A program made the translations under genes and the position numbers. From positions 12,834,001 to 12,898,000 of the forward strand of contig CM082577.2 in NCBI GenBank assembly GCA_040954595.2: 64,000 bases of DNA, in the 5' to 3' direction. Source of the DNA: Balanoglossus misakiensis (lineage: Eukaryota; Hemichordata). Below are positions 55,301 to 64,000 of this stretch, piece after piece. A model generated the notes under the pieces. It worked only from the letters and a program-made list of their open reading frames with translations, did not search any database and was not told the DNA's origin. Each line of letters begins with the position of its first letter. Within the stretch, counting starts at the first letter, position 1.

Positions 55301-58300
55301 CTAAATTAATTTCACATAATGCTTTAAGCCACATACTATGTAATTGTCTTTACACGTATATTAAATGTCTCTATGTGATATAACTCTATTGTGACAACTA
55401 AAGCTTCATGCTAAATAATGCTACGCACGGCTGTAAAGCCACATACAAAATAATTGTCTTTTCTCTTTCCAGGGTATTAGTGTAATTGACAAGTTGGGCA
55501 CTGTAACCTCTGACCTTTTAAATAAAAGTGTCATATTTGAAGGAAGAATTCTATTTGCAAAAGGTATGGTGATATTTGTTGTTTAAATCAAGATGATTCT
55601 GTGACATCTGTATCCTCCACATATCATCCAATGATGTAAAACGATATTGGTGTCAGGCGCAGAAAAAATATCACCTTGCAATTATAAAGCTTACCGAAAA
55701 TGCGTCAACCACAGTTCGTTTGTTTCCACAAATCATGCAAATTATTGTTGGCCGTCAAATATCTTACATTTAGCTTAGAGAAACTTCGAGCATTGGACGT
55801 GGCCAAGTTTTGAATGATACGCTGAATTAGAAGTGGAAGAAAATAATAGTCCGGTCCCCTGCCCGTTAGAGTAGCGCAGCCAACGGTGGGATTGGGGCAG
55901 GGGACCAGACTAAAGGATCGGACTCCATTGTCTCGTCATCATTTTTCCAAATGGATTCAAGAAATGAAATTCATTCAATAACCTTCGGGCATTGGTGTAA
56001 GGCCGAGAAATACAGTCAGACAGAGTGAGGTAGTTTTAAATGCCAGTGTTTACCTATTTCAGAAACACTGAATGTCATGCAAAAAGTGATAGACAGAATG
56101 CAGTCCCTAATTGACGCCAATCCGAACCAGAGGCTGAATCCCGGGCAGGCAAATCACCTGACAAAGAAAATAACGAAAGCATTCGACCAGTTATCAATGT
56201 TTATACTGAACGAGACTACTTGTGGGCATGGACCAATCATCGCGAGAACTTCTTCTCTTGTTCTACATCTGGAAAAGAACTTTGTGCCCTACTTGAGCAA
56301 CGTCACCATAATGATAGGAGATGGGAGTGGATTCAGTATTCCACCTGCAGACAGTATGTTTCCACAATTGTCGCGGGACACAGTCTTGAACAGAATGGTC
56401 CGTATGCAACTTCGATAACAATAAGAAAAAATATCACGTTTATTTATATCAATCATTACTCTATTCTTGTATATGGATATTTGTATAACTATTTGCTGCC
56501 ATTTAACTTTAATGTCACGTCCTGGGTGGCTGTTACTTATATATGTGTTGTGTCATGAACCCGTTGTCATTTTCTTTTACAATATAAGACCATAAACAAA
56601 GTATCTTTGGTTTAATGTAGAATTCTGGTGTTGTCATAATGCATTCTGGTGCTCGGGGAATAATTTAAGTAAGTCTTTTTTTAGATATTTCGTTTCGGTG
56701 GGAACCCTCATGGGTTGGCAAATAGGACTCATGGCTTCACTACCGATATACTGTCCCTGGAATTCAGAGATGGAGATGGTAATGAGATCAAAGGTTGGTT
56801 TTCATTAAGGCCATCACCTGTTAACTTTGCACCATTTAAACCGGAAATGGCGAAATCCTTTACCTAGAAACCCAGTGACATACTTATAGAAACATACCAT
56901 CTTGGATGGCAGAAGTCGATTAATAACTGATTTGTGAATTTAGTTTTGACATCAGTGTAAATTATCACGGAAAATGTTGCTTTTCAGTGAAACATGCATC
57001 AGAGGATCTCGGTGTATGGCTTGGAAATCATCAGACACCTTTTAATGAAAGCATCGTCAGGGGATTATACGTGGAAAGGGAAGGAGTCACTCACTATGCA
57101 TTGACAGTAACGGTAATCTTCACATACTATATAAAGTTCACTTATCATTGCATTTTTTTCTGATCTTGTCTGTAACATATTTCTATTTGATCATCTATCA
57201 TTATAGAATGATAAATAATTTGCGTCATTGTTACTTAGGTATCGCTACAGCGATACGCAGATTCCGGTTACCAGCCTTTGGCTTTAATATCAATTTCCTT
57301 GACATCATTTACAGTGGACATGGCCATAAGTTTCGATTTATCTATAGTTGTTTGACCTGTAAGTTAAGGTACTCTGAAATGGCTAAACAAGACATTGGTG
57401 CCATTTCAAAAACAGTGTTATCGTTTACCTCACAAACTTCATTGTGTTAACTTTATCTCAATTTCGTATTTTTTTTCGTCGTAGGCGCTATCGGCCTACT
57501 CTGCATTTCAAATCATCGTGGAAGCATCAGTGCCTGTCTTCGAGACTACTACAGCATACGTGTCACTGGAAAGACTTGACGCCGTCGGTGGCCACAGTGG
57601 TTCCCATTATGTAACTGAGTTGGTATTTGCAGGGTGTACAGCATCCATATTTCTACCAGAAGCAAAGGTCACCAGGACGGGCTTGTATTATATAGTCTTT
57701 GACCTTACCAGTGGTAAGATTGTAGTATTGTTTTTTGATGTTTATGTCACTGTAACATTAAAATATCTACATGTACATATTATAGTATGTAATGCCACGA
57801 TCTTGTGATTTCATTAAAGCATAAAGAGCTGCCACTTTTTGCATTTTTTCGTGATTTTTACCTCGTGTGATGATAGCAAGGTAGTGTTTCGCCACTTTTG
57901 TGTCTATCTGTCTGTCTGTCTGTCTGTTAGGGCGACATTTCATCAAAGGCTAATCAGAATACGATCACCTCTATTGCACAGGTTTTATATGCAAATGGAG
58001 AGAACTGGTTACTTTTTGTGGGTGTCATATTAAGCTAAATAAATACATTGCCATTATAAAGTATGTTACAAGTTCTAGTGAAAATAGCGTAATTACCGGC
58101 ACGTTGCCACAAAATCCCCAATTCAATGTTTCTCTGTTGGATTGACTCACATATTGGCGGACATTTTGAATTTAAAATATTAGAAAATATTCCATCGTGA
58201 CCCCTGTTTCACTACTATAAAGATACTTCAGTTAATTTTTAGCTCTGCTGTCACTTGTTTCAGCCGAGCTGTAGCAGTAGGTTGATAAGTGTCCGTCCGT

Positions 58301-60103
58301 CGTCCGTCCGTCCGTCCGTCCGTCAATCGTCTGTCAACTTTTGGTATTTCAGTCTTCTTCTTTAAAACAACTTGGCATATTAAGCTGAAATTTGGTTGGA
58401 ATGTGTGATATGGTGCCCCTACCTGATTTTGTTAATTTGGATTTGATCGGGTCATGAATATGCAAATAAGACCTAAAAATAGATTTTTTTAATCTAAAAT
58501 CTTCTTCTCCATAACTACATGTACGATGGAGCTCAAATTTAGTAGGAATGTGTGTTATGGTGCCCCTACCTGATTTTAATAATTTGGATATGATCGGGTC
58601 ATGAATATGCACATTAGATCTAAAAATAGATTTTTTGGTAAACATCTTCTTCTCCCTAACTACATGTACGATGGAGCTGAAATTTGGTAGGACTGTGTGT
58701 TATGGTGCCCCTACCTGATTTTAATAATTTGGATATGATGGGGTCATAAATATGCAAATTAGATCTAAAAATAGAATGTTGGGTAACAAATCTTCTTCTC
58801 CCTAACTACATGTACGATGGCGCTGAAATTTGGTAGGAATGTGTGTTATGGTGCCCCTACCTCAGTACCTGATTTTGTTACTTGGAATTTTGATGGGGTC
58901 ATGAATATGCAAATTAGAACCTTGGTGCTTCCTTTTGATGTTGTTCTTTAGGATTCAATTCTTTCTTTCTTTAGCACAATGAATCAAGCTGAATTTGGAT
59001 AATAATTGTGATGTCTATGTTTGGTTTTGTACAATAGAATGCAATTGTTATCATTAAAACCTAGGGTATTCATATCATTGCCCAGGTTACTCTGTTAAAG
59101 TCAGCAGAGCTCTTTTGACCGATAGGTCACTTGTTCATGAAATAGGTTTAAGAAACCGAAGTTAGTTCTCTTATTCTTTTTCTCTACAGCCCACGGGGTT
59201 GACATCAAGGTCCTCACTACTCAACACAGATGTAGCTACTTTGATGAGACTAACTGGCAAAATGATGGTTGTAAGGTATGAACGCTTCTTCCAATTTTGC
59301 AATAATTGGTATGCTCCCTGTACTTACAAGCGATGAAACTAAAGACAAGTGACTATTGGTGTGATTTTAGCGGATACTGCGGATAACTATGAAACAGAAA
59401 CTTAAAATGCAGAAGGTACTGCACCTTACGATTAATGCTGACACGTGGAAACTACTTTTAACTCAATTAGCACTGATGTTAGTCTAGAATCTATCCGTTC
59501 GTAGTCGCATTCACCCTACTACCGTCTAGGACCGCAGAACCAAAATCTAGTAAGGCCATAAAAATGGTAATTTGAATGTGAATAGTCTCCAACTGAGCAG
59601 TCTGACGTCAGAGAAGTCAATCACTTACGTTGACCGACTACTGATTGGCCGTGAGGTGATGACGTTGAATGTTAATTATGTTTACAATGTAGCTCCGCCC
59701 CGAATGATACATAATCATGATCACGTGGTGACGCTTGACGTCAGATTGCTCAGTTGGAGACTATTCACATTCAAATTACCATTTTTATGGCCTTACTAGA
59801 TTTTGGTTCTGCGGTCCTAGACGGTAGTAGGGTGAATGCGACTACATGTACGAACGGATAGATTCTAGACTACACTGATGTATGTGAGAACGCTTTTCCA
59901 TTATACATTATAGCTGGGACGTAAGCCAAGTGTTTGATCTTGTTTCACTTGCAGAGAAACGCCCACTGCTGTGTCAGTATGTATTTGTTCTGCTTGTTAT
60001 CTTGCAGGTGTCACCAAAATCCGACTTCAATTCTACCCTGTGTCTGTGTAATCACCTGACTGTTTTCAGTGCAATGGTGGGAGTTGTTCAATCTGATGGA
60101 TGA
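52391..60103 (+). CDS. CTLD-CTLD-GAIN-GPS protein ending just after the GPS (644 aa, 13 exons)
   Basis: Exons: 52391-52502, 52625-52895, 53316-53377, 53466-53739, 54210-54283, 55132-55202, 55473-55563, 56063-56397, 56685-56793, 56988-57112, 57485-57713, 59190-59275, 60008-60103. All phases agree and total 1935 nt. Only the donor of exon 8 (ATG|GTCCGT) is weak. Residues 1-~37 hold a signal peptide after a basic start; ~38-148 and ~149-264 are C-type-lectin-like domains; ~265-584 are a helical then beta-rich GAIN-like region; 599-636 are a full GPS motif (C599, W607, C612, C625, C627, HL630/T631). GAIN/GPS modules self-cleave and occur in adhesion GPCRs and polycystins, but here TGA comes 14 residues after the cleavage point and no transmembrane part follows. 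The start has a good context (AACCATGG). A secreted recognition protein is the likely product. Confidence 0.8.
52625..54283 (+). CDS. Exons 2-5: two C-type-lectin-like domains
   Basis: Each domain is split over a long and a short exon with the same phases (1-2, 2-1), a sign of internal duplication. Both share (A/Y)xxxCxxLGLRLxxD, W(L/I)DA with DGxxxT, and end CxxxxxxxPLCE or CxxxTYLYVVCE. The Ca2+-dependent sugar-binding motifs EPN/QPD and WND are absent at their usual places, so binding may be Ca2+-independent or to protein. Confidence 0.75.
57714..59189. repeat. Intron with ~145 bp tandem repeats (58345-58925)
   Basis: Four diverged units of ~145 bp, each starting CTTCTTCTCC…ACTACATGTACGATGG and containing GGTGCCCCTACCTGATTTT and GGGTCATGAATATGCA. 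They are preceded by (GTCC)n at 58290-58323 and (CTGT)n at 57905-57928. A - strand ORF through them is an artefact. Confidence 0.85.
59190..60103 (+). CDS. Exons 12-13: GPS autoproteolysis motif and terminal exon
   Basis: Exon 12 gives CSYFDETNWQNDGC, exon 13 gives TLCLCNHLTVFSAMV then stop TGA 60101. Both Cys pairs, the Trp and the HL-T scissile point are intact. A potential alternative donor (GCAATG|GTGGGA, GT at 60077) lies inside exon 13 and would allow a longer isoform. AATAAA follows at 60352-60357. Confidence 0.85.
59480..59872. mobile_element. 393 bp foldback element with 9 bp target duplication
   Basis: Ends TAGTCTAGAATC…GATTCTAGACTA. Arms of 131 and 137 bp (59480-59610, 59736-59872) differ mainly by a 6 bp ACATGT insertion. 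CACTGATGT is repeated at 59471-59479 and 59873-59881. A 9 bp duplication with long terminal inverted repeats is characteristic of Mutator-like elements. It sits in intron 12 of the CTLD-GPS gene. Confidence 0.85.
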
Positions 60104-61542
60104 TGCCACGTTTAATACAGGGCGTCCGTTTGGTCTACAGAACTGACAAATTAAGCTTATGAAACGAGTTCTAAACTATTAAACCACGATCGTGACGTCA
60201 CACTATTCAATAGACAAGTCATTCACTGAGAGAACCTCTGTCTCACACAAAACCACAGGTTGAAAACCAAGTCCCGGGTAGTTCTAGAACTACCTCCGGG
60301 GGTTCTAGAACTGCCGCAGGACTCAGTCTCACCTGTCGTAACAAAAATACAAATAAACAAAGCTTTATTTGCATAATTACATTTACTTCTATACCTGTAT
60401 TCAAAGGACATTTCATTTGAATAGAGTAATTGTTATGTTAATTGAAAGCGAACTGGATATGCGACAGTCTCCGGATCATTTCATTCAATGCTTCACATTC
60501 ACAGTTTTGTCTACTGACGTACAAAGCTAATGCCTTGGTGGCTCTCGAGAGTCTTCATAACATGATAAAGTATAAAATAGACAAAAATCAATTCACCAGA
60601 AACAAACTAACGTTGCAATAAATTCACTAAAAATTTCTAGAAAATTATACTAAATCACATTATCCCCAGATTTGCTTGTATTACTCTAACCCGATGCTTC
60701 ACTTCGATTTTGCTTCACTACCGACAAGTAACAAGGTTGGCTGTTTTAGGCCTACTGTTTAACAAAACCCGCGTACCTTGCAAAATTCTGCTTACTTTTT
60801 GTTGCTGTACACCAGATGTGCGTTTGTAATGACGGACGGCTTCATTTCGGTATCAAGTCTTTTAGCAGATGAGTTACTCACCAATATCGCTACCATACAG
60901 ACGCGTTGCCGCTGTGGCTCGTAGAGAGCGGCTCGTTCAAAAACCAGGGAGGCCAATACACAGACGGGCAGTAGTACCATGTAGAGCATTGTGACCCGGT
61001 TTTTGCTTTACCAACATGTAGTCGCTTGTTTTCGCAGATGATATAGATCGGAACTACATGTATCTTCAGATCGATTTCATGGACATTTGAAGGAAAATAA
61101 ACTAAAAACGTGAGACTTACATGTAGGCCTACTGCATTTGGCCTAGAAAATTTTCGCGTAAGCTTACCATGTGCACGCAAAACCCCAATAGCTGTATCCC
61201 TTCCCATAATACACTACGTATCACACCTGTAAAGTTGAATTTGATGCAAATTGAAGTTTGAAATTAGCATATCACTCCGACACGTAAGCATGAACATTTA
61301 GAGTAACACCTGTCAAGCGTGAGCGATCTTGTAAGGCCCAGCAGGGCGGTCTAGAACTACCTGCCCACGACATGATTCATTTATAGAAAGAGGGGTGGCC
61401 AACCAAATTTCACAGCCAGCAATGAAGAATAAGCCTCTTTTGATAAGCTTTTGTTCGTTCCTTTTATTGAATCGTTGTGTAAAACGACGTCTTTATGGTA
61501 TACAAAGCTCCAATGGTGACAATGTCTGTGGGGGATCGTGGT
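60104..61542. other. 3' flank of the CTLD-GPS gene; no other gene recognised
   Basis: Contains the possible poly(A) signal at 60352. A perfect 16 bp palindrome GTAGTTCTAGAACTAC lies at about 60277-60292, and an inverted relative (TCTAGAACTACCTGCCC) at about 61351. These may be ends of an old ~1.1 kb element, but the match is short. No exon of a transmembrane domain was seen. Confidence 0.45.
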
Positions 61543-61662
61543 TTAAGTTAGAGAACCACCTCCCCCTCAGTGGTTCTTGGTTTCCAATCGCCTCGGGCAT
61601 GCGGCCCTCGGCGATTCGAAACCAAGAACCACCTCAGGGTCGGTGGTTCTCTATTACTTAAC
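61543..61662. repeat. 120 bp palindromic repeat
   Basis: TTAAGTTAGAGAACCACC… is mirrored by …GGTGGTTCTCTATTACTTAA. Inner arms also pair (GTGGTTCTTGGTTTC with GAAACCAAGAACCAC) around a GC-rich centre. A MITE or foldback remnant with no TSD that I can define. Confidence 0.65.
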
Positions 61663-61798
61663 GTACCATTCAAAATGTATTCGTGTTTTTAAATTTATTT
61701 AATATAAACTTTATGAAGTTTTGGCAATATATTTTGGTGATAATGCCTTAACTGTGAAAAGAATAGGTGCCAAAAAATTGTCCGAAAGAGAAGCGTTA

Positions 61799-63334
61799 GG
61801 GACTGTCCAGAATTTACTTCCAGGGGAGGGGGGCACTCACTTTCCCCAAGAAAAATTAGGGGGGGGGGCAGACGTAAAAATCACAGTCCTTTATAGGGGG
61901 GGGGGGCATGTAAAAACCCTCACAATCTCAGTATTTGCCCAGAAGTACTGATTTATAAGAAACAAACCACCATGGCTACCTGGATGACAGATGAACTCCA
62001 CAAGTGTATTAAATCTTCATAGGCTGGAATTTCCGGTAATTTTTACGGTGGGTTATTTTGTATATCTACTACAGTTTATTGTTCTACTCTGTGAAGCATA
62101 ATAAAATGTCCAACTTATTTGGCCTGCCAGCACATACCATATATGTACGGTGAACAGTCAGCGTTGTTACTGTTGATAAAACTGAGCTTAATTCAAGTCC
62201 AGACAAGTTTTAAAGAATTAGACTTTTTTGACAATCTATTTACTTTTATATGACAAAAGATACCAGCAGCTAGTGATAAATTAATTTCTTTGCAGTCTGA
62301 ATCGTGCTTGTCTACAATTTTTGTGAGGCTCAACACAGTCGAATTTGCAATTTCTGTCTCAATGAAAAGATATTAATGGCACCCTGCTTTCTGGTAATAT
62401 TAAACTTAAAGAGACATTAGATTTAACTTTTGTCAATTTTAATCTGTATGTTTTAGTCCTCTGTGTCAAGTGCACATTCGTGGTCCACTCCTCAGAGTAT
62501 GCTCATGTGTAACTGAAAATATTCTGCCTGTGATGTACCTATTGTTTTGATTATAGTACAAACACATAAAATTATATTGTTTTGTGCCAGCCAAAATTGT
62601 AAAAAAAAGTTTTGAAAAAACATAAAATTGTGCATGACTACATTATTTTTTAATTTACCCATTGAAAAACAAGAAACATTTCATTTATGTTTTTGCCAAA
62701 ACTTGCAGAATCTTTTGAAAATACTGTACAGGACACAATCTCATATTTAATTTGAATTTTCTAAAAAAAACACTTGATTGTTGATTGTTAAAAGGAGAAA
62801 GTAAAATGTGAAATTGTTAAACAATTGATTATTGTCAATTTCCTGAAACTGTCACACATAACCCATTTAAAAATGGTGTATTGAAAATATAAATCAAATA
62901 CTATGTCACTCTGCTTGATATTGTTGATACAACGATCATAATTGTATATTTTCCTTTGAAAAACCTCTGATGCAAAAGTGCTGACGCAGCGTTTTTTGAC
63001 ATGGCTTATACACAACTTAAGTGTGTGATGTAGTGGACATAGGAGGAAGTTTTGTCATAATTAATTTATTTTCAGAAAATTACAATCTTATGACCACTTA
63101 ACTTGTCTCTTGATTGTTCTTGCAAAGGGTGATGAACTTGTCTTGTCAGACTGTATGTGCTGTAGTCTGTAAGCATGCATGTATTTATGAGGGGGCCATG
63201 GAAAAACAAGAAATTTAAGGGGGGCCACAGGTTTCCTCCACAATTTACTAGGGGGGGGGGGGTCATGGAAAAAAATCACCAGGAAAATAAGAATTCCTCC
63301 AGCCCCACCCTGGAAGTAAATTCTGGACAGTCCC
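61799..63334. mobile_element. 1536 bp PIF/Harbinger-like non-autonomous transposon
   Basis: Perfect 27 bp terminal inverted repeats starting GGGACTGTCCAG (61799-61825 and 63308-63334), flanked by TTA on both sides (61796-61798, 63335-63337). TTA/TAA 3 bp target duplication and a GG start are typical of PIF/Harbinger. Subterminal G-rich tracts occur at both ends. The interior is AT-rich with no transposase ORF. Confidence 0.75.
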
Positions 63335-63671
63335 TTAGGTTGAGTGCGTCTATGATTGATTTGTTTATATAGTACGATGTAATTGATACATTTATTTGTA
63401 ATCTGCCAGAATAGGATATATACATGTAAACATTGATCAATATTTCTGTTTTGTAATAACCAGTACTGTCACTTGCCATTGTAATAACCCGTAATTTCAC
63501 TTGTCATTTATTCGTGGAGTTATAGTATTCTAAAAAAAATTGTATGTGTTTGCCATGGATTGCTTTGGATTATTCTGGTTGACATTAAAGCGTACACTTA
63601 CTGTACACTGTGTATGTATGGCGTCTCACCCCTCCCCACGAATCACATGACATCCCTCTTTCGCCGTTTCT
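63335..63671. repeat. Dispersed repeat, copy 2
   Basis: Same-orientation relative of 50912-51300, starting at the right flank of the Harbinger-like element. Shared blocks include ACCAGTACTGTCNCTTGCC and TTCGTGGAGTTATAGTATTC. The remaining 63672-64000 shows nothing recognisable. Confidence 0.8.
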
Positions 63672-64000
63672 TTTTTGCAAAAAAAAAAACTGGACTGAAC
63701 TTTCCTTTGAGAAGAAATAAACCACAGAAGTTACAAGTAATCATAACCAGCACCAACAACTACTTAAACGTTTATTTGTAAATGTGTCCTAATACTGACC
63801 ACAAAAATGGTTAATAAACAATAACAGGCAAAGAAAACGGTTTATACTCTCTGTGTGTCTTGGTTAGAATTCTTAATCAGAGCATTTTGTCAGTTTGTGA
63901 TGAGAAATGGCTAAAGTGTGTAACCTTTGATATATATACTACGGAATCACGTGTTTCAAATACAAATACCATTCAGAACAATGGACGTTATTCATTGGTG

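Noticed and set aside
56220-56558. 112-codon + strand ORF overlapping exon 8
   Set aside because: Alternative frame of exon 8 of the CTLD-GPS gene; the exon's own frame joins neighbours in phase.
58349-58645. - strand ORF with an internal repeat
   Set aside because: Reflects the 145 bp tandem repeats, not a protein gene.
58345-58925. Regularly spaced repeats as a CRISPR array
   Set aside because: Units are contiguous ~145 bp diverged tandem copies in a eukaryotic intron, without unique spacers.

Overview
This window is animal genomic DNA: genes split by GT-AG introns, an intronless Toll-like receptor, two Ty3/gypsy LTR retrotransposons, several short inverted-repeat DNA transposons and much tetranucleotide microsatellite. 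The gene families (F5/8-type lectin-like domains in tandem, a vertebrate-style TLR with one LRRCT, C-type-lectin domains joined to a GAIN/GPS module) suggest a marine invertebrate, most likely a deuterostome such as a hemichordate, cephalochordate or echinoderm. The species cannot be fixed from sequence alone.

Left third (1-13 kb): a + strand gene built of four tandem, near-identical F5/8C (fucolectin-like) domains, each coded by two phase-1 exons. The introns between domains have filled with different satellites (TATG, CTGT/CTGG/GATG), and a short terminal exon is inferred at 10616. A ~2.68 kb block (10222-12896) is directly repeated at 12897-15585. It carries the lectin gene's putative 3' end plus a retrotransposon LTR and the start of gag. 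The first full Ty3/gypsy element (14827-21423) sits inside a (CATA)n microsatellite. Its two 392 bp LTRs look identical, but pol has three lesions.

Middle (22-36 kb): a small two-pass membrane protein gene (22189-22806, +), then a second Ty3/gypsy element on the - strand (25086-32916) with identical-looking 1019 bp LTRs and fully open gag and pol. It lies 12 bp beyond the stop codon of a complete Toll-like receptor gene (32929-35832, -), so it occupies that gene's 3' UTR in sense orientation. Both retroelements show, at the gag stop, a -1 slippery heptamer, a 7-8 nt spacer and a foldable H-type pseudoknot.

Right half (36-64 kb): sparse genes among DNA-transposon remnants. A two-exon gene for a 72-residue secreted basic peptide (41481-46581, +) has a 4.9 kb intron containing a 3.45 kb inverted-repeat element with arrayed ~150 bp units and a Cys-rich ORF, plus a 701 bp TTAA-flanked element. 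A - strand gene (48741-50488) encodes a Cys-rich domain known from many cnidarian, mollusc and lower-deuterostome proteins. A 13-exon + strand gene (52391-60103) encodes signal peptide, two C-type-lectin-like domains, a GAIN-like region and a complete GPS motif. It stops 14 residues after the GPS cleavage point, so it has the ectodomain of an adhesion-GPCR/polycystin-like protein without a membrane part. Foldback elements at 1-260, 37090-37274, 59480-59872, 61543-61662 and 61799-63334 complete the picture.
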